From positions 1,689,501-1,753,500 of the forward strand of contig NC_086247.1 of assembly GCF_021018805.1 (NCBI RefSeq): DNA of 64,000 nt, given 5' to 3'. The stretch is from Prinia subflava (Eukaryota; Chordata; Aves; Passeriformes; Cisticolidae). The notes beneath the pieces were generated by a model. The model made no database searches. It saw only the letters and a program-made list of their open reading frames with translations, and was not told where the DNA came from. How positions within the stretch are numbered: the first letter of the stretch is position 1; every line of letters begins with the position of its first letter. Below, piece after piece: positions 54,746 through 64,000 of this stretch. Position numbers and translations under genes: made by a program.

Positions 54746-55110
54746 AAATCCATGCTCAAACCCCCAACCTTGCAGTTATTAACCAAACCACACTGGCATT
54801 CGAGTGACAACTTGGAAATAATGGCAGGGTGGAAGAACATCATGGAAATTATCTGCATGGAAATTCCTGAGGCAGCTGAGGCCCTGAAAGAATGCAATTA
54901 TCAGAAGGTCAGTATTCCCTCAGAATTACCCCCTGCTCACAGTGAAAACAGCCAGGCAGCTAGACTGGAAGAGAATTCAGGATGCCAAGGAAATTTGGTG
55001 CTTATTTAGCAGCAAGGGTGGATTTCCTGAGAGGCTGGAGAAGCTGAAATACACCTGCTCATCTTGCAGCCAGAGGGAAAATGCTGCTGGTCATGGCATG
55101 AAGAGTTTCC
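54746..55110. other. unique non-coding stretch
   Basis: No repeat or gene is recognised. Confidence 0.45.
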
Positions 55111-55111
55111 T

Positions 55112-55257
55112 TTAGGAATCAGAGAATCTCTGGGTGGTTTGGGTTGGAAAAGGTTTGAAGATCATCTTATTCCAACACCCCTGCCATGGGCAGGGACATC
55201 TTCTACTAGATCAGGTTATTCCAAACCCCATCTGACCTGGCCTTGAGCATTTCCATG
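55112..55257 (-). mobile_element. CR1 LINE 3' fragment
   Basis: GGAATCAGAGAATCTC, GGTTTGGGTTGGAAAAGG, ACCCCTGCCATGGGCAGGGAC, TCAGGTTATTCCAAACCCC. Truncated at TTGAGCATTTCC. Confidence 0.93.
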
Positions 55258-55439
55258 TGATATATTTGAGAGACAGATTTAGTTTAGCACCAGACATGGA
55301 AACTGGGAAGACCTTCTAGAACCAAGACTGACAGGCTCAGGAGTGAACTTTTATGAATATGAAATTGTGGTAGGTGTCAAACTTTGCTACTCAAACTTCC
55401 AGGTGTTCTAACCCTCACAGAATCATGCAGAGTTTGCAA

Positions 55440-55740
55440 TAAGACTTTAATATTAGTTGATGAAAATAAAGATCCGTTGATCTGCATGCTGAGGGCCAGA
55501 GGGAAATGTTTAGGCATTTATTAGGCATGGGTGAATATTATTTTAAGGTATTATGGAGAATATTTCTATAGTTGCTCACAGAGCCTTTTGTAACGCTGAT
55601 TGTTTTCCAGTTAATTGTTCCTTGTTAGTCAGGCTCCGTTGCTGCTTTCATGGTTAAAAGGAGGCAAAATTTAACACTGGCTGGCTGTTAAATCTCTGAG
55701 AGCTTTTTAATTCCAGCAGTTGGCCATCCAGGCATGTTCA
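55440..55740. promoter_or_regulatory. candidate conserved non-coding element
   Basis: Repeat-free block with GTTGATCTGCATGCTG, AGTTAATTGTTCC, TTTTTAATTCC, and GTAACGCTGATTG. Enhancer-like composition, conservation untested. Confidence 0.3.
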
Positions 55741-56264
55741 GCAGAATACAAGCTTTTTATTTTGTGGAACAACTCCCTGGGACAGGAAGAGATTGTCTTG
55801 GTTCCCTCCTGGTATCCCTTACCCTGAGTGTGGGATCATGGCCTGCGCTGACTTATCTGAGAGAAAAATAAAAGGATAAAAGAAAATAAAAAATAAAAAT
55901 AGAATAATAGAAAAGAGTGAGAAGAAATGCTTCTGGTAACAGTTTCTGACCCCTGGGGGATTTTTTTGTGGATTTGGATCAGTGGCAGCCCATTCATCAT
56001 TGTCCCTCAGAGAATTACTGCAGACAACAGGAGGCTGGAGCTGCCCTGCTGGGGATAAAGCCATATCCAGCTTTATGTCAGGGTTTTCCAATAGAAATCC
56101 CAGCCTGGTGAAAGGGCACAGGTGAGGAGACAGGAGCACAGAGCAGACTATTCAGCACTGGGGAGTTTTCAGGGACCTGGCAGTTTTTCTTCTCTGGGAG
56201 TTTTTTTTCTCAAGTAAGCAAAACCCATTGAAAAACTGGGAAAAGTCCCATGGAAACCACCAGG
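55741..56264. other. unique non-coding stretch
   Basis: A-rich patch of AAAATAAAAA words at 55864-55915. Otherwise unique, no gene. Confidence 0.45.
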
Positions 56265-56758
56265 CTGGTCAGGGAGCTGGTGCAAAAGCGCAGAAAATGG
56301 ATGAAGGCATGGACCAGTTGGAATGAGTCCAGAGGAGGCCACAAAGATCTGAGGGCTGGAGCCCCTCTGCTCTGGAGCCAGGCTGAGGAAGATGGGAATG
56401 TTCACCGGGAGAAGGTTTCAGAGAGACCTCAGAGCCCCTTCCAGTGCCTAAAGGGTCTCCAAGAGAGCTGGAGAGGGATTTTGGACAAGGGATTGAGTGG
56501 CAGGACCAGGGGGAATGGATTCTCACTGCCAGAAGGCAGGGTTAGATGAGATATTGGGAAGGAATTCTTCCCTGTGAGGGTGGTGAGGCCCTGGCACAGG
56601 TTTCCCAGAGCAGCTGTGGCTGCCCCATCCCTGTCCAAGTCCAGGTTGGATGGAGCTTTGGGATAGTGGAAGGTGTCCCTGCTCATGGCAGGGAGTTGGA
56701 TTGAGATCAGCCTGAAGATCCCTTCCAACCCAAACCATTCCATGACTCCATGATTCTT
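56265..56758 (+). mobile_element. CR1 LINE ORF2 C-terminus and 3' end, ~490 bp
   Basis: GAGTCCAGAGGAGGCCAC, CCCCTTCCAGTGCCTAAAGG, GGAGAGGGATTTTGGAC, GGATTGAGTGGCAGGACC, GGAAGGAATTCTTCCCTGTG, GGTGAGGCCCTGGCACAGG, CTGCTCATGGCAGGG, CATGACTCCATGATTC. It is the closest relative of the copy at 41715-42130, sharing the CTAAAGG.CTCCA.GAGAGCTGG block. Confidence 0.95.
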
Positions 56759-57689
56759 CTGGAGCTAAATTTAATGGGACCAGAGTTACGTCCCTGGTCT
56801 CCATGGTGTCCCCAGATCCTCAGCCTTGCTCTTTTTGAAGGCACCATCAAACTGGTGCATAAAGAAACGTGTGAGGCCCCAAGAAAAGGGCCACCCAAAG
56901 GTTTCCATGTGGACATCGTGGACTTCTCAACACAAACCCAAAATCTCCGAGTTGAACTCGGGGAAAAAAAATGGCTTCTATTGGAAAAAGGCAACAGATT
57001 CCAGGAGACTTTGATGAACAAAGCTCAGGAAAAGCCAGCTCGAGTTCTCTCAAGGAGGTGACAATGCCAGTTGAGGAATGATGATGTTAATGTTTGTTGA
57101 TGAATAAGAAGCTGTGACACTGCAGGAACTTCCTTGGGCTGCTGAGCTCTCTGGAAATTGAGCCACAGCCACAGCCCTGGCCAAGAACTCCCTTGGGAGA
57201 GCACTGATAAATTGTACAATCCAACACGAATTAATTCAGTTCCTGAGGAGTCCAGATAACAGCAAAACGCTGACACAATTTATCTGTTTTTTATTTTAGA
57301 TTCTGGGTTTCATTGCAAATTTCTCTCCTCTTTATTTTAGGAGGGTTTCAAGACATTGAGATAAAGACCATCCCAAACTTCACTTTGGGAAGTCATCTTG
57401 ACATGAAAAAAGTATCTGCAGGCTGATTTGTCCTCTCGTTCTACTGAACAGCACGTTTGTGCACTTTTAGTTGAAAAGAGAACTGATTTGGGGATAAAAA
57501 TTCACAGAACTTGGAAACCCTGAAACACTTAAATCAGTGGAGAGACCTTGCTTTATTACAGTTTGTGTGTGGGACGCAATTCTTAATTTTCACCTCCTTT
57601 GTGCTCCAAAATACCCCAGAGCTCATTGAACCCGGCTGAAATTTTGCAATGGCAATAAAATAAAATAATAATAAAAAAAGGTGCTGTTT
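56759..57689. other. unique non-coding stretch
   Basis: No repeat is recognised. The frame at 56750-57061 (plus, 103 codons) and its minus-strand partners have no recognised domain. Confidence 0.4.
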
Positions 57690-58330
57690 CAAATGATAAA
57701 ATAATTAAATACAGCTAAATTTGAAGCCGCTCTGGCAAAGTGTAATAGTAAAAGGCCATTAAATGAGCTGTCCATTTATAGAAAACATAAGCTATAAAAT
57801 TCATTTTTAATGGACTGTTTCCATGGAAATGTTCTTTAGGAGGGCCGTTTTATAGGGTATTAAGCAGCACAAGGAGCTGAGCTGAGTAGAGTGGTGGCTG
57901 TAATGCAGGGTCTATGGTTTGTAAAAAATTGAAGCTGTTAAAAGGTTTATGGCCAAGAGAGTGAGGAATAATTCAGAGCCGTTTATCACTCACCCGGCAA
58001 AATTAAAGTGCTGAAGCTCAGCACACCTGAAGTGGAATCCCCTCATTAGCTCCTTACCCAAATGTCTCGGAAAGAGAGGGAAAAATCTGTTCCCTGATTA
58101 TGGAGGCAATAATAATTATAGGTAATTTGTACATCCTCGTTCCGTTAATTGATGGAATCTTGAGGTGTTTTTTAAATATTAATTAAATGACTCGCTCTGC
58201 GCAATGAAATCACTCTGCACAATAAAACCTGGCTTTTATTTGCAGCCTGCTCCTTATGCCCAGGCCTAATGGCTGCCACTGAATGTTGGAATTTCATTAA
58301 CGTGCTGCTGAGGCTGTGGTCTAGGCAGAA
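57690..58330. promoter_or_regulatory. best candidate conserved non-coding element cluster
   Basis: A 640-bp repeat-free stretch dense with homeodomain-type cores: CCATTAAATGAGC, TTTAATGGACTG, AATAATAATTATAGG, GTTAATTGATGG, TATTAATTAAATG, CATTAACGTG. It also has CCATTTATAGAAAAC and GTTTATCACTC words. Length, lack of repeats on either side (no element from 56759 to 58587) and composition resemble ultraconserved developmental enhancers. No coding frame is open across it. Confidence 0.45.
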
Positions 58331-58587
58331 ATCCATGGCTGAGGTCCAGAGGCAACCTGCTCCGTGTTCCAGGGACTGGAAAATCCAGGTAAAAATGGAA
58401 AAGGCTTGGAGAAAAAAACCCAGAGGCTCAGAATAGGAGAGGTTTACTGTGATTTTGAGGCATTTCTAGACAAAGATCTCCCAGATCTTTGTTCAGGCAG
58501 TATTTATTTGACAGTGAGACAGAAAGCTGGAATGATTTGGGTTCGGAGGGATCGCGCTGGTTTGGACACCTCAGATTGAGAAATTGT

Positions 58588-58672
58588 GGTTGTCCCATCC
58601 CATGGCAGGGGTTGGAACTGGATGATCTTGAAGGTTCATTCCAACCCAAACCATTCTGTGATTCCATGATTG
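58588..58672 (+). mobile_element. CR1 LINE 3' end fragment
   Basis: GTCCCATCCCATGGCAGGGG, TTGGAACTGGATGATCTTG, AAGGTTCATTCCAACCC, and CCATTCTGTGATTCCATG, with two terminal octamers. Confidence 0.93.
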
Positions 58673-58711
58673 AGTTTCTCCTCCATTTTAGGGCAGAAGA
58701 TGCAGAACTGG

Positions 58712-58848
58712 AAAAAATAAAGAAAAAAAAAACCCTCACAAAACAACAACAACAACAACAGCAGCAACAACAGCAACACACCCCCAAAAAAACCAAACCC
58801 ACAAAAAACCAAAAAATAAACACCTCCAAAAAACCCCCAAAATAAAAC
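58712..58848. repeat. A/C-rich tract with (CAA)n/(CAG) units
   Basis: Begins with AAATAAAGAAAAAAAAAA, then ACAACAACAACAACAGCAGC, then irregular CCCCCAAAAAAACC words. It follows the CR1 tail by ~40 bp. Confidence 0.93.
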
Positions 58849-59351
58849 CAGCTAAGTGACAGAAATGCATTTGAAATGCAGCCTGGCTACATCTGGGTCT
58901 GAGTGTACAGACAGAAATCAAATTTGGAGAAGCTTTTCACTGACTCTCTGATAAGGCCCAGCCATAATAGCATTTTGGAAATACTCTAAAACACTGAAAT
59001 TTTGGCACAGCGGGGGCATCCCCTCCTGTTCTGTCTGAATATGGATGAGGGCAACCTCAGCTGAGGCTCTGTGGATTATTTCAGCCTCACACACGTGGGT
59101 GAGGGCTCTTCCTTTCTCCATGGCCACCAGCACAGCTGTCCCCACACAGCACAGCAGGAATTTAATCCAGGTGTCAAACTGCCGGGAGTTTGGCAAGCCA
59201 AGGATCTCCTGGAAATCCACAGGGAGGCTGCATCCAAACCCACATTTATCCAGCACCCTCCTGCCTCCAGCCTGCTACGCAGGGAGTCACTGCTCTTGGA
59301 GGAGCTGTGACAAACGACCCTGCTCCTTCCTCCACATAGCAATGGGAAGGG
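58849..59351. other. unique non-coding stretch
   Basis: No repeat is recognised before the satellite. The frame from 59045 enters the satellite and is spurious beyond 59350. Confidence 0.45.
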
Positions 59352-59875
59352 TATATTTATATTTATATTTATATTTATATTTATATTTATATTTATATTT
59401 ATATTTATATTTATATTTATATTTATATTTTACTTATAGTTATAGTTATAGTTATAGTTATAGTTATAGTTATATGTCTATGTCTATGTCTATGTCTATG
59501 TCTATGTCTATGTCTATGTATTATACTATATTATATTATATTATATTATATTATATTATATTATATTATATTATATTATATTATATTATATTATATTATA
59601 TTATATTATATTATATTATATTATATTATATTATATTATATTATATTACATTATATTACATTATATTACATTATATTACATTACATTATATTACATTATA
59701 TTACATTATATTACATTATATTATATATTATATATATATAAAATAATATTATTATATTTATTTAATATTGTTATGTATTATATTATTATTTTATATTTAT
59801 TTAAATATATTATGTTAATATTATAATGGTATTGTTATATTGTAAATATATATTATTATTATATTTACTTATTTA
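59352..59875 (+). repeat. composite AT-rich satellite with serial motif change
   Basis: Consecutive blocks: ATTTAT hexamers (to ~59430), TTATAG hexamers (~59433-59475), TATGTC hexamers (~59475-59518), ATTAT pentamers (~59520-59645), a mixture of ATTAC and ATTAT (to ~59720), then irregular AT sequence to 59875. The long frame starting at 59045 owes its tyrosine/leucine and serine/methionine runs to it. Confidence 0.96.
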
Positions 59876-60958
59876 TAGCCGGCTGGCCCTGCTTAGTGAA
59901 AGGTTCTTACCAACAGCCCCGAGGGATGTTCAGACAATTCTCTGATTATTTTTTTGTTGTTGTTTCCCTCTCTGGAGCTCAGAGAAGTGGAAGGAAGCTG
60001 CTCTAATGGGAAGTGACAGCTCACAACTGAGACCCTCACTGAGGAGGGTGAACGGCCAGGAGGAGCCTCCAGCTCTGCAGATGCCCAGCCACAGGAGTTT
60101 GCTCCAATGTCACCTCTTGTCCCTTCTCTGGGGGTCAATTTAGGGACCTCAGGTGATGCCCCACAACCCCCATCCTCCCCGAGCCCCTCCTACACAGCCA
60201 GTCCTGTCTTGAAGCTTTAATCACTTCAAATCTGGGCTCCAGCAGCATTTTAACCTCTCTTTTAACCAACTCTTCAAAGATTTTGAGCACTTTAGTGCTC
60301 AGGCACAGGCAAAGTTTTATTATGAAGGGTTTAAAAGAGCTTCCTTAATCTGCCTAATTCATTCCCCTTTTCATTTAAAAATGCTACAAATTGTTTCTTG
60401 TGGCGGGGTTTGTGTCAGCCCAGTGATATCTCATGAATTTGTGGTTAATTCTGGATGAAAAGTTTTGGGACAAAGCAATAAAGTATTTTTTTATTATTAT
60501 TATTTTATTTATTTATTTTTGCATGTGGGGATTCACAGGCATAAATGCAGACCCACCTCTTGCACAAATCTTCAAAAGAGGCATCGTCCAACTTCTAAAA
60601 CACCACAGACCCTGTGGGTGAAGAAAATTCCCCAAACCAGCAGCCAACACATTGCAGCACTCCCTTTATTAACACCATTACATTCATTTCCCTTCAATAT
60701 TTGCTCTTTCCATGGACAAAAGTCTTTGTTTTTGGGTTTAATCTTTCTTTTTTCAGGAGGCTGATACTGGAGTTGGGCCAGTGAGATACAATTAAATGTC
60801 TTTTCCTCCTCTTCTTGACCCTGGTTGTGATTCCAGACAGGACATTTAAGACCATTATCCATTAAAAAAAGAGGGAAACAACTTTACTAATTAGATTGCC
60901 TCAAAATAAATTAAAAAAATAGGAAGTGACACTATTCCAAACCATCTTGATTAATACA
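59876..60958. other. unique non-coding stretch
   Basis: No repeat is recognised. A TTATTATTATTATTTTATTTATTTATTT patch lies at 60491-60519. No exon is supported. Confidence 0.45.
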
Positions 60959-60959
60959 A

Positions 60960-61118
60960 GAAGCAAAAATATCAGGAAGGGAAGAAAATGGCTTCAGAAT
61001 GTGATTTTCTGGCCTGGATCCTGGATCCAAAATATTGAATTTGTTTGGTGGGGATAAATCAGGAAGAAACAGAAGTAAAATATCAGGGAGGGGAAAAATG
61101 GCTTTGGAGAATTTATGT
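60960..61118 (+). repeat. diverged tandem duplication, period ~111 bp
   Basis: AAAATATCAGGAAGGGAAG with AAAATGGCTTCAGAA (60967-61001) recurs as AAAATATCAGGGAGGGG with AAAATGGCTTTGGAGAA (61078-61112). The two copies share the same order of words at ~80 percent identity by eye. Confidence 0.6.
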
Positions 61119-61394
61119 CTCACTGGAGAACCAGGAATTGTGAAGGGAGAGCCAAAGTTGGGGAATCAAAATGAGCCCAGGACCTGGAGGGCCTGAAAGC
61201 TGCTCCCTCCCTGTCCATCAGAGAGATGAACTCACAAGGGATCAGAACTAAACAAATTAAACACTGGGAACCACTGGGACCATCTGTGGAACTGAAGCTG
61301 TTGCCTGGTAATGACTGCAACAGATCCAGTTTTAGTTTATAATTCTGTTTTTTATTCTCATGTATGCATTGTCTTGTATATAACATGGCAAAAA
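61119..61394. other. unique non-coding stretch
   Basis: No repeat or gene is recognised. Confidence 0.4.
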
Positions 61395-61585
61395 TTGCAT
61401 AAAACAAACAAACCCCCCAAATCCAAACCCAAGCCATAAAAACACTAAAACCCCCAACAAAACACCAAAAAAAAAAAAACCAACACCAACCCCCCAAAAA
61501 AAACCAAGAAAACCAAACAAAAAATCAAAAAAACCCCCCAAAACCAAAAAACCCCAAAAACCACAAAACCCCCCCCACACACACA

Positions 61586-61616
<31 letters not shown>

Positions 61617-61712
61617 CAAAAACCAAAAAAAAAAAAAAAACCAACCAAAAAACAAACCCCAGCAAAAAAACCCAAACCAAACCCACAAAAAAAAAACCCA
61701 CCATAAAAAAAC
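61395..61712. repeat. A/C-rich low-complexity tract, ~320 bp
   Basis: Irregular CCCCCAAAA, AACCAAAC and (CAAAA)n words, with (AAAAC)6 at about 61590-61620 and an A18 run. No G beyond three scattered positions. It produces overlapping phenylalanine/glycine/valine-rich spurious frames on the minus strand. Confidence 0.96.
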
Positions 61713-62009
61713 TTGCCTTATAGAAACTGCCCACTCAATTTACTTTTAGCCACAGACTCCCAAAAGGAAGGCTTAGACCTGAATAAACACGCCCAAGGCA
61801 CAGGTAGCACCCTCTAAAACCAGTTGAGAAGAGAAGAGTTTGTGCAACTCTGCCTCTAGGAAGGAAAAATCATCTGAGGAAAGGGGAAAATGGGAAGGTC
61901 AGACTTTAATCACTGGGCCATGATACAAAGATATTGTCCTACAGCCCTGCTCTTTCCTCAGCCTCTGTGGGATGCCTTGGATAAAAGGGTGAGCATGGAA
62001 CAAGTTCAG
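61713..62009. other. unique non-coding stretch
   Basis: No repeat or gene is recognised. Confidence 0.4.
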
Positions 62010-62168
62010 CATAAAAGAGGAGGTAGGTTGGATATTTGGAAGAAATTCTTCCCTGTGAGGGTGAGGAGGTCCTGGCAGAGGTTACCCAGAGAAGCTGTGG
62101 CTGCCCCATCCCTGGAATTGTCCAAGGCCAGGTTGGACAGGGCTTGGAGCAATGTGGGGGATGTGAGA
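62010..62168 (+). mobile_element. CR1 LINE ORF2 C-terminal fragment
   Basis: The frame reads DIWKKFFPVRVRRSWQRLPR and AVAAPSLELSKARLDRAWSN, the CR1 ORF2 C-terminus. It lacks the 3' tail; sequence becomes unrelated after GGGGGATGTGAGAG. Confidence 0.92.
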
Positions 62169-62526
62169 GAGGTTGAAACAAGAGGATGGAACTGGAAATC
62201 CAGCAGGGAAAAGTGAGGCTGAACCATCCCCTTCCCTCCTTTGGCCAATAAAAGCTTGGATGGCTTCGGGCCAAAGTGAGCCCCAGCTCTGAGCAGATAT
62301 TTAACACCCAATAAATCTTCACCTGCAGCAGGAAGAGCTGCAGATTTGAAACTTTCCCCTGCTCAATTTAGCAAAGCTTTGCAGTGACCAGACTTGGAAC
62401 AGCTTCAGGGCTTGCCAAGTCGTTTGGCATCATCTGCTGTCCTGTCTTTTATCTCAAGTACAGACCTTTTTTAATAAAGGCTGTAAAATATTCCTTTATT
62501 TTATGGCTGCACAAATATTCCTCAGC

Positions 62527-62530
<4 letters not shown>
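62169..62530. other. unique non-coding stretch
   Basis: No repeat or gene is recognised. AATAAAGG at 62474 lies 57 bp upstream of the poly(A) run. Confidence 0.4.

Positions 62531-62559
<29 letters not shown>
62531..62559 (+). repeat. poly(A) run, 29 nt
   Basis: An uninterrupted A29, preceded by CAGCTATT. AATAAA at ~62474 upstream could make it the tail of a retrocopy, but no source gene is recognised. Confidence 0.9.
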
Positions 62560-62563
<4 letters not shown>

Positions 62564-63128
62564 TTTCTCACAAAATCTGAGCATATGTGGGTGACTTGAA
62601 ACCTCACTGTGAGAGATGTTCCAGCCTTGACAGAAAGCAGAGATATTAAAAGAAAACTCTCCTTGGGCTGCCCATGCACCTAATGAGGCTTTTCAGCTTC
62701 CCTCCCCCGTTTTATCTCTGCTGTCCCATTAATGTCCCCTCTTCTGGTGGCTGCTCCTCACGTGCTGCCCATTAAGGACAGATTAAGCAGTGATGGATGG
62801 CAGCCTGATTCCCTGGAAGCACGGCTGGCATTAGGAAGTGTGGCACAGGAATTCATTAGGAGCAAAACTGGGTTTGGGCATAACAAACACTTCAGCTCAG
62901 AGAGTTCTGTGAATCCCCACCCTTCTCTTGTGTGGGGGCTGGCTGCAAATTTCTCTTCCAGGCAGAGACACGGAGGGTAAAACTGGAAAAAAAAAAGGGG
63001 GAATAAAAAGGAAATACAGGATGAGCTCAAACTATTTCATGGGTTTGAATGACAAAAAGATTAACACTGAGAGGAACTGTGAGGGGGAGTATTGCAGTGC
63101 CCAGTTTAATGAGAAATTGGTGTTGTGG
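62560..63128. other. unique non-coding stretch
   Basis: No repeat or gene is recognised. Confidence 0.45.
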
Positions 63129-63129
63129 G

Positions 63130-63540
63130 ATAGGGGAAATCATGGAAAAGTTGGAAAAGACCTCCAAGTTCATCAAGTCCAACATTTGACCCAATGCCAC
63201 CATATCCAATAAACCGTGTGGCAAAGTGCCAGGTTTACTCCTTTTCCAAGCACTTCCAGGGATGGTGACTCCACCGCTGCCCTGAGGGTCCTGTTCCAGT
63301 GCTTACCTACACTCCCAGTGAAGAAATGTTCCCTAATATCCAACCTGAACCTTCTCTGGCTCAACTTGAGGCTGTTTCCCCTTGTCCTGTCCTTTCTTCC
63401 CCGTGAGAAGAGACCAAATCCCACCTGGCTGCACCCTCCTGTCAGGGAGTTGTAGAGAGTGATGAAGTCTCCCCTGATCCTCTGGTTTTTTCCAGGTTGA
63501 ACATCCCCAGCTCGTTCAGCTTCTCTTCATCACTTATATT
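63130..63540 (-). mobile_element. CR1 LINE ORF2 C-terminus and 3' end, ~410 bp
   Basis: Inverted CR1: GGAAATCATGGAAAAG, GACCTCCAAGTTCATCAAGTCC, CACTTCCAGGGATGGTGACTCC, CCCTAATATCCAACC, CTCAACTTGAGGC. The minus-strand frame reads RTRGNSLKLSQRRFRLDIREHFF, then HWNRTLRAAVESPSLE. One of the better preserved ORF2 ends. Confidence 0.95.
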
Positions 63541-64000
63541 TCAGATCAATTTCCAGTTCTGGGAATTTTCATAGGAAGTACAACACTGTGTGACTTCCAA
63601 AGGCTGTTTCTTCTGCTCAAGTTTAGCACTGACCCTGAAAAGTCCCTCTCCAAGGAATAATCCCACCAATTCCATGCAGGGCTAGGACACTCTTTGCTCC
63701 ACTGGGGACCAAAACACCTTTAATTCCCACAAGGATTAGTTTGTTTTCCTGGTGCTGAAGAAGAAAATTGGAGGTGTGGAAGGGGATGGAACACTAATTA
63801 ACCTTGCCTGAGATGGAGAATTACTGCAATTATTTCCCAACACGGCTCCAAAGAGGGGAGCACTGGTTTTACACATCCTGCATCCCCACGATTACGAGCT
63901 GGAGTAGCCCTGGCACTGTGTGGGTTATCCCTCTTGTGGTGTGTGTAACGTTCCAAGAGGAAAAACCAGCTGGAGACACGGAGAGGGCACCGAGCCCTCC
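63541..64000. other. unique non-coding stretch
   Basis: No repeat or gene is recognised up to the window end. Confidence 0.45.

Noticed and set aside
59045..59746. 233-codon frame with YLYLYL, SYSYSY and SMSMSM runs
   Set aside because: The repetitive part is the AT-rich satellite and the start lies in unique DNA without a recognisable domain.

Overview
The window is non-coding nuclear DNA from a bird, most likely a passerine (songbird). The evidence is its repeat content. There are about 45 fragments of the avian LINE CR1, nearly all 5'-truncated and with the usual avian 3' end. There is also a set of solo endogenous-retrovirus LTRs that begin and end with a TGTCTTGG-type terminus and generate 5-bp target duplications, a type I associate with songbird genomes from memory. 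SINEs and L1 are absent. Many short simple repeats are present. Species and chromosome cannot be told from the sequence. I found no exon, RNA gene, CRISPR array or operon that I can support. Every long open frame lies in a simple repeat, a CR1 fragment or an LTR, or is short and without a recognisable domain.

Layout. 1-5.9 kb is mostly unique sequence with small CR1 tails and an AT-rich minisatellite. At 5.9-6.5 kb two CR1 fragments lie head to tail. A solo LTR sits at 8.7-9.3 kb (flanking repeat acccc). At 11.9-12.5 kb is a GGAAAT/GGAAAA array. A probable LTR with a clear TATA box and AATAAA is at 16.3-16.8 kb. From 18 to 28.7 kb CR1 fragments are frequent in both orientations. LTRs follow at 28.8-29.8 kb, 33.3-34.2 kb (with pentamer arrays inside) and probably 34.2-34.7 kb. 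A polypurine tract of about 650 bp lies at 36.2-36.8 kb. Two different LTRs sit back to back at 38.4-40.3 kb. Another LTR lies at 46.1-46.7 kb. A perfect CATCC array of 52 units is at 48.5-48.8 kb. At 50.8-51.6 kb an LTR is inserted in a CR1 element whose two halves can be rejoined by eye. A 4-bp-duplication LTR is at 51.9-52.3 kb. A composite AT-rich satellite lies at 59.35-59.87 kb, and an A/C-rich tract at 61.4-61.7 kb.

Between the repeats are several repeat-free stretches with dense TAAT, octamer (ATGCAAAT) and similar motifs, chiefly 10.16-10.35, 14.59-14.91, 19.34-19.55, 50.08-50.35, 53.0-53.35, 55.44-55.74 and 57.69-58.33 kb. They resemble vertebrate conserved non-coding elements and could be enhancers of a gene outside the window; that is inference and needs an alignment.

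The most notable observation is that the six TGTCTTGG-family LTRs are mosaics. Interchangeable U3, core-promoter and R/U5 segments occur in at least four combinations. I did not find a convincing undescribed molecular system here.
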